64,000 bases of DNA, from the NCBI GenBank assembly GCA_964385015.1, contig CAYLLS010000001.1, positions 1-64,000 of the forward strand, in the 5' to 3' direction. The position numbers were made by a program, and so were the translations under genes. Origin of the DNA: CAYLLS01 sp964385015 (GTDB lineage: Bacteria > Myxococcota > UBA727 > JABDBI01). The notes below the pieces were generated by a model. It was not told the origin of the DNA. It was given only the letters and a program-made list of their open reading frames with translations, and did not search any database. How positions within the stretch are numbered: the first letter of the stretch is position 1; each line of letters starts with the position of its first letter. This document shows, piece by piece, positions 51,433 to 59,510 of the stretch.

Positions 51433-52602
51433 TTATATAAATCTATTAATTATAGATAATAATCCAATAATATATACAGGTGTTTTAATCCATGTAAAGT
51501 TTAAATATTTTTTAGCTAAATTACATATTGTTAGAGTAAACATCATTGGGTATAACATAAACAACCATGGTTCTAGTCTTAAAATTAAAGCTGTAAATCC
51601 AATTTTAGCAAAGTAAAATGTAATTGTCATGGTAATAAATAATATTAAAGCATAAGGGATTTTATTAGAAAAGATTTCTTTTTCTACGAATTCACTAAAT
51701 ACAATGGCTAATGCAATGGCTGTAGTTAAACATGCTAAAAAAATAGCTATTCCAGATATGAATGATCCATTATTTCCTAATGTATTGTCTGATAGTATGT
51801 TTAACCATTGTATTTTATCTTCAGCTGAATTAATAATTCCTCTATGCATAAATGATATACTAATAAGACCTATATAAACTATTGTCAGTAGTCCTAATCC
51901 TATACTGCAACATATAATTATAAGTGGTAAAAATGATTTATTTTTATATATATTTTTTTGTTTTAATATATTTTGAAATGATGGAATAATTATGCTTGCA
52001 AAAAAAAATGAAGCGAATAAATCCATTGTTGAAGGTCCAGTTTTAAATCCTAATAAAAAAGCCTGAATATTATTGGTGTTATTAATAGTGATACATTCAG
52101 GTGTTGTTGTGAAACTAATAATGATAATAGTTAATAATGATATTAATAAAAATGGAGTTAATATTTTACCTAATATAGTAATAATGTTGCTTTTTTTAAA
52201 AGCAAAAATAAATACTAAGAGGCAAATTATAAAACAAAATTGATTACTAGTTAAATATGGAATTTTTGATTTTAATGTAGAGAAAGCGAAAGATACGCAT
52301 CGTGGCATTGCTCCTATCGGACCAATAAAAGCTATTAAAATAATTGTTAAAATAAAACCAGGCCATTTACCGATCGTAGATAAGAATGTTTTATAATTAC
52401 CGTTAAAACTTAATATAGCAATTAGACCTATAGACGGCATTAAAATTGCTGTAATAAAAAATCCTAAACTACTTAGAATGATACTATTATTCATTGTATT
52501 TATGCCAAGGCCCATAGGTAATATAAAATTTCCAGCACCAAAATATATAGAAAATATAGTCATACTAATTGGTAGAATTGTTTTAATATTGATGTTTTGC
52601 AT
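51433..52602 (-). CDS. brnQ: Branched-chain amino acid cation symporter (BrnQ/LIVCS family)
   Basis: The 389-residue inner-membrane transporter opens with MTIFSIYFGAGNFILPMGLG, the conserved Na+-binding entry of BrnQ. It has FIGPIGAMPRCVSFAF and KTGPSTMDLFASFFFASII, with about twelve hydrophobic segments. It imports Leu, Ile and Val with a cation. A GAGG site precedes the start. It lies in the folC-brnQ-tkt-rpiB-tal run, which links host-derived amino acids and sugar phosphate metabolism only by position. Confidence 0.9.
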   Translation of the reverse strand: MQNINIKTILPISMTIFSIYFGAGNFILPMGLGINTMNNSIILSSLGFFITAILMPSIGLIAILSFNGNYKTFLSTIGKWPGFILTIILIAFIGPIGAMPRCVSFAFSTLKSKIPYLTSNQFCFIICLLVFIFAFKKSNIITILGKILTPFLLISLLTIIIISFTTTPECITINNTNNIQAFLLGFKTGPSTMDLFASFFFASIIIPSFQNILKQKNIYKNKSFLPLIIICCSIGLGLLTIVYIGLISISFMHRGIINSAEDKIQWLNILSDNTLGNNGSFISGIAIFLACLTTAIALAIVFSEFVEKEIFSNKIPYALILFITMTITFYFAKIGFTALILRLEPWLFMLYPMMFTLTICNLAKKYLNFTWIKTPVYIIGLLSIINRFI

Positions 52603-52640
52603 GCATGCCTCTTGTAATTATTATATAATAATATAATTTA

Positions 52641-53912
52641 TTAAATAAATAAAATATAATCTTTCATGCTTTTAATAAATTTTATTCTTAATAAACCTAT
52701 TAAGTATAATGATCCTGTAATTAAAATTTTTCCATTATACTTGTTAGCTAATATAATGGCTGTATCTAATGCTTGATATATATTAAAAATTATATGTGTG
52801 TTAAATCCTAATTTCATAAATTTATTAACTAATATATGTGTTTTGATAGATGAGGTGTGTTGTAATTGTGTAATTATTATTGTTTTAATATGTAATGATT
52901 TATAAAATTTGATTAAATTTTTAATAAATATATATTCATCATGTCCTGTTGTCATACTAATAATAACGCATAAATATGTATTATATATTTTAGGATCATT
53001 GATAATAGTTTTAATAGTAGTTTTTATTGATATAGGATTATGAGCACCATCTAATAAAATATTAGTATTATAATAAATCCATTCATAACGACCAGGCCAA
53101 TAAGCATATACATTGCCATTTGTGTTATTTAGATAGTTATTATTTAAGTTATATGTTTTAATGATGGCCATAGATAATGATAAATTTATATTTTGATATT
53201 GTCCATGTAATTGTGATTTAATATTGAATATTAATGGTTTTACTATATTAGTAATAATTAATGGTGATTTTTGTTGTAATGCAAATGATTTAATATTTTT
53301 TAGTATATGTTGATTTTGTTGAATAGTTATTATTGGAATATTAAATTTAATAATTTTTATTTTTTCTTTAGTTATGTCATTAATTGTACATCCTAAAAGT
53401 TTTTTATGATCTATATTTATAGATCCAATTACAGATATAGTAGGATGAATAATGTTAGTAGCATCTAATCTTCCTCCTAGTCCTACTTCTATAATAGCAA
53501 GTTTAATGTTGGCATCTTTAAATGCTAATAATGCAATAGCAAATATGCATTCAAAAAATGATGGTTTATCTTCTTTAAATTCTTTAATTATATTTAAAAC
53601 TTTATTTGCTAATATAGTGAAATGTTGTTTATGAATTGATTGTCCACATATAATAATTCTTTCTCTAATAGAATATAAATGAGGACTTGTAAATTTACCA
53701 GTTTCTATTTTATTATTTCTGCATATATAATCTGTAAAAGCACATATACTTCCTTTCCCATTAGTACCAGCGATATGTATAATATCATAATGTTTCTCTG
53801 GGTTATTTAATAATTTTAGTAGTTTTTGTATTCTGTTTAAACCTAATTTAATATTTTTTGGTAAATTATATAATGTTTTAATTAATTGTTTATATGTAAT
53901 TTTTTGTATCAT
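52641..53912 (-). CDS. folC: Folylpolyglutamate/dihydrofolate synthase
   Basis: The 423-residue Mur-ligase-like enzyme has IIHIAGTNGKGSICAF (P-loop), TGKFTSPHLYSIRERI, the catalytic IEVGLGGRLDATNI and SIGSINIDHKKLLG. WPGRYEWI and LLDGAHNPIS are in the C-terminal domain. It adds glutamates to folates, which MnmE also needs as a one-carbon donor. It is the first gene of the reverse-strand run ending with tal. Confidence 0.94.
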   Translation of the reverse strand: MIQKITYKQLIKTLYNLPKNIKLGLNRIQKLLKLLNNPEKHYDIIHIAGTNGKGSICAFTDYICRNNKIETGKFTSPHLYSIRERIIICGQSIHKQHFTILANKVLNIIKEFKEDKPSFFECIFAIALLAFKDANIKLAIIEVGLGGRLDATNIIHPTISVIGSINIDHKKLLGCTINDITKEKIKIIKFNIPIITIQQNQHILKNIKSFALQQKSPLIITNIVKPLIFNIKSQLHGQYQNINLSLSMAIIKTYNLNNNYLNNTNGNVYAYWPGRYEWIYYNTNILLDGAHNPISIKTTIKTIINDPKIYNTYLCVIISMTTGHDEYIFIKNLIKFYKSLHIKTIIITQLQHTSSIKTHILVNKFMKLGFNTHIIFNIYQALDTAIILANKYNGKILITGSLYLIGLLRIKFIKSMKDYILFI

Positions 53913-54383
53913 TATATTATATTATATATTAAGATTATGATTTATGTTGAAATATAATATATTTTTATAATAATTAATTTTATGGATAATGTTATAGTAA
54001 TAATATATATGTGTTTTTGTCTTGTTATGTGTTATTAACATATAAATTATAATTTGATTTATTATGATGTTTAGATTTAATGTTAATGATATTGTTTTAT
54101 ATATAGTAGTATATAGTATTTTATAAGTGGTCTTAAATAAATCATATAACATTTTTAGCATATTTATCACATATTTTTGTTCAACATTTAATATCAATAT
54201 AATATTCTTTATATCATTAATTTGTATATTTTCAAATAAATTTAATGTGTTTTATTGTTAATATTATAGTGACATCATGTAATAGTAATATTATATAAAT
54301 AAAAATTATTGTTATGTGCTTATATCAATATATGGCATATGATACTATATATGTAATGTTATTTATTGAATTAATGGTTTTTT
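53913..54383. other. 471-bp AT-rich region without a recognised gene
   Basis: This stretch lies between the divergent folC and uracil-DNA glycosylase genes and is the longest gap in the window. A 91-codon reverse frame (53922-54197) is open 10 bases upstream of folC. Its product would be Asn-, Ile-, Tyr- and Lys-rich and matches no family I know. I see no tRNA, no strong hairpin with T-run and no clear SD. It may hold divergent promoters and the remains of a lost gene. Confidence 0.5.
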
Positions 54384-55127
54384 ATGGTTAAATTTGATGA
54401 TAAATATTGGCTATATAGATGTGTCTACATTATGATACATGTATTATTGGATCAATTAGAATATAATTTTTATAATAATATTAATTTGTTTATTATGTTA
54501 TTATTATATAAAAAAAATAGGAGAAATAGTTTTTTTAAGAATAAATTAATTATTAATAATCATCATTCAAATTTGTTTCAAATTGTTAATAATTTGTATC
54601 AGAATATTAATCAATGCAAATTATGTCAGTTATATAAAAATAGATTGAATATAGTATTTGGAAATGGTAGTTTAACATCTAAATTGGTGTTTATAGGGGA
54701 AGCGCCAGGTGTTATGGAAGATAAATTTGGAGAAGTTTTTGTAGGGAGTTCAGGTGTTTTGTTGACTAAAATGATTCAAGCTATGGGATTTAGTCGATCA
54801 GACGTATATATATGTAATGTTATTAAATGTCATCCACCTAATAATAGAAATCCTGAAGATTATGAATTGCAGTGTTGTAAATCATTTTTAATTTCTCAAT
54901 TGGCAATTATAAAACCTAAAATAATTATTACTTTAGGTAAGTATGCCTCACAAGTATTATTAAATATTAAAAATAATATTTCTGATATTAGAGGGAAATG
55001 GTATTTTTATAAAGATATTAAAGTAATGCCAACATTTCATCCTGCATATTTATTAAGACACACAAATAAAAAACATATGGTTTGGTGTGATTTACAAAAA
55101 GTTATAAATGAGTTAAAGATTATATAA
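54384..55127 (+). CDS. Uracil-DNA glycosylase, family 4
   Basis: The 247-residue Fe-S enzyme removes uracil from DNA. The core has KLVFIGEAPGVMEDKFGEVFVG (motif A) and VYICNVIKCHPPNNRNPE. The C-terminal motif is PTFHPAYLLR. The 4Fe-4S ligands are the C-x2-C in CKLCQLY, the Cys in IKCHPP and one of the two Cys in LQCCKSF. The N-terminal 70 residues are an unconserved, partly hydrophobic and Asn-rich extension. Retention of this repair enzyme fits an AT-rich genome exposed to cytosine deamination. Confidence 0.93.
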   Translation: MVKFDDKYWLYRCVYIMIHVLLDQLEYNFYNNINLFIMLLLYKKNRRNSFFKNKLIINNHHSNLFQIVNNLYQNINQCKLCQLYKNRLNIVFGNGSLTSKLVFIGEAPGVMEDKFGEVFVGSSGVLLTKMIQAMGFSRSDVYICNVIKCHPPNNRNPEDYELQCCKSFLISQLAIIKPKIIITLGKYASQVLLNIKNNISDIRGKWYFYKDIKVMPTFHPAYLLRHTNKKHMVWCDLQKVINELKII

Positions 55128-55130
55128 ATA

Positions 55131-55577
55131 TTATTTATTTCTTATTTTATCAGATATTGAATCTAAGATTCCATTAATAAAATTAACAGATTTATGATTA
55201 CTAAATTTTTTAGCTATTTCTATAGCTTCGTTTATAATAATATTAATAGATAAATTTTGTAAAAATAGTAATTCATAACATGAAATTCGTATAATGTTTT
55301 TATCAATAGGAAATAATCTGTTAATTTTCCATTTTACACTATTTGTTTTGATGATATGATCAATAGTTGTTATGTTGTTTAATACGCCATTTATCAAATA
55401 TGTTGTTTGTGGAATAATATTTATTGGTAATTTAAAATTGACAAAAATGTTTTTAATTAATTCATTAATGTTATATGGATTTTTATGTCTTATGAAGTAT
55501 TGTATTTTTATATTTGATATTTCAATTTTATATAATATTTGTAATGAACATTCTCTTATTTTTCTTTGTTTTAACAT
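55131..55577 (-). CDS. nusB: Transcription antitermination factor NusB
   Basis: The 148-residue helical protein starts KQRKIRECSLQILYKIE, close to the NusB opening (R..a...Lyq.e). It has the C-terminal NEAIEIAKKFSNHKSVNFINGILDSI segment, which is the strongest family signature (NEavelak.f......fvNgvLd). It acts in rRNA antitermination. The gene overlaps the upstream carbonic anhydrase gene by 7 bases. Confidence 0.94.
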   Translation of the reverse strand: MLKQRKIRECSLQILYKIEISNIKIQYFIRHKNPYNINELIKNIFVNFKLPINIIPQTTYLINGVLNNITTIDHIIKTNSVKWKINRLFPIDKNIIRISCYELLFLQNLSINIIINEAIEIAKKFSNHKSVNFINGILDSISDKIRNK

Positions 55578-56143
55578 TTGTTATTGTTATTTATGAAATC
55601 AACATAGCTAGTTTTAAGATTAAAGATGCCGCCAATAATATGTGTTAAGTTTTTATTGCAAGCATTTTTTGTAATTTTACTTGTTGTGATTAATTTTTGA
55701 ATTTGTATATGTATGTTATTTATAGTTGTTATATGTTGGTGTTTTGATGTATTTATGTTGTCATTTTTAATTGTTGTAGCAATGTTATTTAAATATCCAT
55801 TAATTATAGTATTTGAATTAGCTAGTTTAATGGCTGCGCAATCAGTATGACCTAATATAATAATTAATTGTGTGTTAAATTTTAAAATACCCAATTCTAT
55901 TGTTGCTATAACTTCATTAGTGATAATATTACCAGGAGTCCTACTACATAAAAACGTTTCTATTGGTTGATCAAAAATTAATTCTGGAGATATTCTGGAA
56001 TCTACACAACATAGTATTACTGTTTTTGGTTGTTGAGTATTATATGATATTGTGTTTAATTTTATTTGTTTATTGAGTTGAGATTTGCATGTTGCAAATC
56101 TTTTGTTGCCATTGATTAAATCATTAATTATTGTTGTAAACAT
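55571..56143 (-). CDS. Beta-class carbonic anhydrase
   Basis: The 190-residue zinc enzyme hydrates CO2. Zinc ligands and dyad are in ILCCVDSRISPELIFD (Cys and the Asp-Arg pair) and in ILGHTDCAAIK (His and Cys), and SRTPGNIIT is the usual middle motif. It is near normal length (about 190-220). It is inserted between the ribosomal protein gene rpmA and nusB in a reverse-strand operon. It could supply bicarbonate to carboxylation or work beside a CO2-handling compartment, but that link is speculative. Confidence 0.93.
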   Translation of the reverse strand: MFTTIINDLINGNKRFATCKSQLNKQIKLNTISYNTQQPKTVILCCVDSRISPELIFDQPIETFLCSRTPGNIITNEVIATIELGILKFNTQLIIILGHTDCAAIKLANSNTIINGYLNNIATTIKNDNINTSKHQHITTINNIHIQIQKLITTSKITKNACNKNLTHIIGGIFNLKTSYVDFINNNNKC

Positions 56144-56164
56144 TGAATTGCCATCAGTTATCTT

Positions 56165-56419
56165 TTAAATTTTAATTATATATGCGTAAACATGTTTTTT
56201 GTTTTTTTTAGTAAATTTAACCTTACCATGTTTTAAAGCAAAAAGAGTATGATCAGAACCACAACCAACGTTTATACCTGCTTTTATTTTTGTGCCTCTT
56301 TGTCTGACTAAGATAGTGCCAGCTTTAACGAATTGACCATCTGCTCTTTTTAGTCCTAAAAATTTTGGATGAGAATCACGGCCATTTTGTGTAGATCCTT
56401 GCCCCTTTTTATGTGCCAT
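56165..56419 (-). CDS. rpmA: 50S ribosomal protein L27
   Basis: The 84-residue protein starts [19 protein letters not shown] and continues [23 protein letters not shown], nearly the L27 consensus. The length is normal. It follows rplU after 12 bases, the usual L21-L27 pair. Confidence 0.98.
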   Translation of the reverse strand: MAHKKGQGSTQNGRDSHPKFLGLKRADGQFVKAGTILVRQRGTKIKAGINVGCGSDHTLFALKHGKVKFTKKNKKHVYAYIIKI

Positions 56420-56431
56420 AATATATTTTCC

Positions 56432-56743
56432 TTACATTTGATCTATGGATTTAATGAATAATTCAGTAAATTTTTGTTTGTGCCCTAATGTTTTATGGTA
56501 TCCTTTACGTCTCTTTTTTTTAAAAATCTTTATTTTTTTATATTTACCAGTGTTATGTATAATAGCATTGATTTTAATATTTTTTATAAATGGGTTGCCT
56601 ATTATATATGAATTATTATATATCATTAAAACATCGTTTATAGGTATTGATTCACCATTTTTTTTATTGATATAATCAATTTTTATTTTTTCCCCAGGTG
56701 TAATTTTATATTGTTTGCCTGAGATATTAATAATGGCATACAT
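56432..56743 (-). CDS. rplU: 50S ribosomal protein L21
   Basis: The 103-residue protein starts MYAIINISGKQYKITPGEKI and has the C-terminal L21 signature KKRRKGYHKTLGHKQKFTEL. The length is normal. It leads the reverse-strand operon rplU-rpmA-carbonic anhydrase-nusB, back to back with lspA across 120 bases that must hold both promoters. Confidence 0.97.
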   Translation of the reverse strand: MYAIINISGKQYKITPGEKIKIDYINKKNGESIPINDVLMIYNNSYIIGNPFIKNIKINAIIHNTGKYKKIKIFKKKRRKGYHKTLGHKQKFTELFIKSIDQM

Positions 56744-56863
56744 GTTTTTTAAAAATTATTCCTTATTAATTTAAAATTTAAATACATATTATCAAATAAT
56801 TAAATTAAAGTCATTAGTAAATGTATGTTTTATTAATATATATTAGAAAAAGTTGAGTGTTAT

Positions 56864-57442
56864 ATGTTTGTTTATAAAAATAAAATTATATTTTTTATAT
56901 TATTATTATTTATATTAATTGTGTTAGACCAAATAACAAAAATATTAATATATAAGTTTTTTGTTAGTAATCATTTATTATCTTGTGGTGATAATAAAAA
57001 TTATGGATTAGTCAAAATTGTTATGATACCTAATATAATTAATATTATTTATAGAGAAAATTATGCAGCTATTTTTAGTTTTACTAGTTTTATATTACGT
57101 GATATAAGAATTATCATGTTAATATGGATTAATATATTTGCAATTATTTTTTTTATTATATATTATTATTATTTAAAAACATATCATGTAATGATAAATA
57201 TATCATATTTATTAGTTTTATCTGGAGCGTCTAGTAATCTTATAGATAGAATTAGGTTAGGTTATGTAGTTGATTTTATAGATATATATATGAATGTTTT
57301 TCAATATGGTATATATCATTTTGCTACTTTTAATTTGGCAGATAGTTTTATATTGTGTGGATGTATTTTGTTTATAATGAAAGAATTTTATTATGTAAAA
57401 AAAAACAATGATAATATGGAGTATAATATATATAGATTATGA
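56864..57442 (+). CDS. lspA: Lipoprotein signal peptidase (signal peptidase II)
   Basis: The 192-residue membrane protease has four hydrophobic helices. The catalytic Asp pair is visible in GASSNLIDRIRLGYVVDFID and in FNLADSFILCG. The segment YRENYAAIFSF corresponds to the N.GaaFs motif. It cleaves signal peptides of lipoproteins acylated by Lgt. Its TGA stop overlaps the ATG of the first microcompartment vertex gene (ATGA), so the two are translationally coupled. Confidence 0.93.
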   Translation: MFVYKNKIIFFILLLFILIVLDQITKILIYKFFVSNHLLSCGDNKNYGLVKIVMIPNIINIIYRENYAAIFSFTSFILRDIRIIMLIWINIFAIIFFIIYYYYLKTYHVMINISYLLVLSGASSNLIDRIRLGYVVDFIDIYMNVFQYGIYHFATFNLADSFILCGCILFIMKEFYYVKKNNDNMEYNIYRL

Positions 57443-57702
57443 AATTAGCAAAAGTTATAGGAAATGTTACTTTAACACATAAAATTGATGGTTTAGAAGG
57501 ATTGAAGTTTTTGTTAATACAGTCTATTGATGATAAGAAAATTATAAAAGATATTGCTATAGCCATTGATAATGTTCATGCTGGTATTGGTGATATTGTT
57601 TTTTATATAACTGCTAAAGAGGCTTCTTTAGTTATTGCAAATTCATTTATACCTGTTGATATGGCTATTATAGGTATTATTGATAATGTTAATGTGATGT
57701 AA
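57439..57702 (+). CDS. Microcompartment vertex protein (EutN/CcmL family), copy 1
   Basis: The 87-residue protein matches pentameric BMC vertex proteins. It starts MKLAKVIGNVTLTHK and continues LEGLKFLLIQSID. It has IAIDNVHAGIGDIVFYITAKEASL and ends PVDMAIIGIIDNVNV. These are the conserved VvGtv.at.k...l.G.kLl.v, aVD.vGAG.Gd.Vl and piDaavvgIvd.v segments. In other bacteria such pentamers close the corners of protein-shelled organelles. It is followed after 2 bases by a second copy. No hexameric shell gene (BMC-H/T) is seen in the window. Confidence 0.88.
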   Translation: MKLAKVIGNVTLTHKIDGLEGLKFLLIQSIDDKKIIKDIAIAIDNVHAGIGDIVFYITAKEASLVIANSFIPVDMAIIGIIDNVNVM

Positions 57703-57704
57703 AT

Positions 57705-57995
57705 ATGATTTTATGTAAAGTAATTGGTAATGTTGTATCTACTATAAAGATTGATGATTTAAATTATATGAAACTTATGTTATTAAGAAGAGTAGCATGT
57801 GATGTTATTAATAGTGATGTTATTATATCTATAGATAATGTTCAGTGTAATATTGGTGATATTGTATTAGTACTTAAAGATGGTAGTAGTGCAAAACAAA
57901 TCATGGTCCATTATATAGAAAATATTAATGATAAGAGGTTATATATAATAAATTCTGTAATTGTTGCTATAGTAGATAATGTTAATGTTATATAA
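57705..57995 (+). CDS. Microcompartment vertex protein (EutN/CcmL family), copy 2
   Basis: The 96-residue paralogue of the preceding protein starts MILCKVIGNVVSTIKI. It has LMLLRRV, ISIDNVQCNIGDIVLVLKDGSSA and the ending VIVAIVDNVNVI. It is more diverged than copy 1: the central GAGVGD equivalent reads CNIGD. Tandem divergent pentamers are common in aldolase-type microcompartment loci. Its end overlaps the aldolase gene by 17 bases, so all three are probably made together. Confidence 0.82.
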   Translation: MILCKVIGNVVSTIKIDDLNYMKLMLLRRVACDVINSDVIISIDNVQCNIGDIVLVLKDGSSAKQIMVHYIENINDKRLYIINSVIVAIVDNVNVI

Positions 57996-58635
57996 TAAAT
58001 TAAATTTAAAAAAGAATATGATTTTTTTTGCACATCAAATGTATAAAAATCATTGGGTAGCTAATCATGATGGAAATATATCAGTTAAGATGCATGATAA
58101 AAATTTATTTTTGGCTACTCCTGGATCTAAATCCAAGGGAATGTTAAATGTTAGTGATTTAGTAGTTGTTGATATTAATGGTAATGTTAAAAATGGATTA
58201 AAACGTATATTTTCTGAATGGGTTTTGCATATTAGTTGTTATAATGTTAACAGGATGATAAAAGCTGTAGTACATGCTCATCCTCCATATGTAACAGCAT
58301 TCTCTGTATCTAATAAATCTATTCATGTGCCTGTTATGCCTGAAGTGATTGTATCTTTAGGGAAGACTATTCCTATTATTTCTAATGATATATTAAATAA
58401 TATGCTATATAAAAGAGATGTTTATATTGCATTGGAAAAATTAAGAGCTAGTGCTATGATTATTGAAGCAAATGGTGCGTTAACAATAGGCAAAAATATA
58501 GAGCAAGCATATTTAAGAATGGAATTATTAGAACATTATGCTAAAATTTTATATTTAAGTCAATTGTTTGGTGGAGGAGTATCTATGTCTGATAACAATA
58601 TTAATATGTTAATGAAAAAATATAAACAATATTAA
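57979..58635 (+). CDS. Class II aldolase/adducin-family protein (fuculose-phosphate aldolase-like)
   Basis: The 218-residue protein matches zinc class II aldolases. It has the substrate phosphate region NHDGNISVKM, SEWVLHISCY with the catalytic-type Glu, and the two metal His in VVHAHPPYVTAF. The third metal His, which usually precedes Gly in the NHG motif, reads Asn here (EANGALTIG, codon 58471-58473). Substrates in the family include fuculose 1-phosphate and related sugar phosphates. Alternative starts are at 57985 and 58018. In known BMC loci such an aldolase makes an aldehyde processed inside the shell. That role here is inference. Confidence 0.85.
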   Translation: MLMLYNKLNLKKNMIFFAHQMYKNHWVANHDGNISVKMHDKNLFLATPGSKSKGMLNVSDLVVVDINGNVKNGLKRIFSEWVLHISCYNVNRMIKAVVHAHPPYVTAFSVSNKSIHVPVMPEVIVSLGKTIPIISNDILNNMLYKRDVYIALEKLRASAMIIEANGALTIGKNIEQAYLRMELLEHYAKILYLSQLFGGGVSMSDNNINMLMKKYKQY

Positions 58636-59510
58636 ATATATGAAGTTTTTTCATTGTTTGCATGAAAACTAGATCTTACAAGTGGCCCGCTTTCTATTTT
58701 TGAAAAACCTAATTTATGTGCAAATTGTTTTAGCATATTAAATTCATTTGGATGAATATAGCGTTTAATTGTTGCATGTTGTTGACTTGGTTGTAGATAT
58801 TGACCTATAGTAATATAGTCTACTAAATTTGTTTTTAAATCTGTTAGTGTTTCTTTGATATCATGTAATGATTCTCCTAGTCCTAGCATTATACCACTTT
58901 TAGTTTTTATATGTGGATAAAATAATTTTACATATTTTAATATTTTTAATGATAATTTATAATTGCCATTATGTTTAATATATGGAAATAGTAATTTGGT
59001 TGTTTCTATGTTATGATTAAATATATTAGGATTAGCTTTTAGTGTTATATCTATGTGTTTATACATTCCTTGAAAGTCTGGCGTAAGTATTTCAATTAAT
59101 ATATTATTACATTTGTTTCGTATGTTATTAATACAATTAGCAAAATGATTAGCTCCAGAATCGTATAAATCATCTCTAGTAACTGAAGTAATAACTACAT
59201 GTGATAATTTCATTATTTTTATAATTTGAGAAATTTGTTTTGGTTCTTTTGTATTTAATTTATTTGGATATTTTTTGCTTTTTATATGACAAAATTTGCA
59301 AGATCTAGTGCATTGATTGCCCATGATCATAAATGTTAATGTTTTTTTGCTCCAACAATATTGTAAGTTTGGACATGATGAAGAAAAACAAACTGTATTT
59401 AATTGTTTTTTTTTAATGATATTATGTATTGTTATAAAATTATTATTTGATGGTATAACAATATTTAACCATGTAGGTTGTTTGATAATTTTATTTTTAA
59501 TATAGTTCAT
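58632..59510 (-). CDS. lipA: Lipoyl synthase
   Basis: The 292-residue radical SAM enzyme inserts sulfur into octanoyl groups. The auxiliary cluster motif C-x4-C-x5-C is in VCFSSSCPNLQYCW, and the radical SAM C-x3-C-x2-C is in NQCTRSCKFCHIKS. The C-terminal RSSFHAN holds the conserved Ser ligand. FQGMYKHIDI, HNIETTKLLF and MLGLGE match other family motifs. It overlaps the end of the E2 gene by 14 bases. It would act on the E2 lipoyl domain encoded beside it. Confidence 0.97.
   Translation of the reverse strand: MNYIKNKIIKQPTWLNIVIPSNNNFITIHNIIKKKQLNTVCFSSSCPNLQYCWSKKTLTFMIMGNQCTRSCKFCHIKSKKYPNKLNTKEPKQISQIIKIMKLSHVVITSVTRDDLYDSGANHFANCINNIRNKCNNILIEILTPDFQGMYKHIDITLKANPNIFNHNIETTKLLFPYIKHNGNYKLSLKILKYVKLFYPHIKTKSGIMLGLGESLHDIKETLTDLKTNLVDYITIGQYLQPSQQHATIKRYIHPNEFNMLKQFAHKLGFSKIESGPLVRSSFHANNEKTSYI

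Noticed and set aside
53922..54197. Reverse frame of 91 codons upstream of folC
   Set aside because: No family match, no SD and composition typical of non-coding AT-rich DNA. It is recorded only as part of the unexplained gap.
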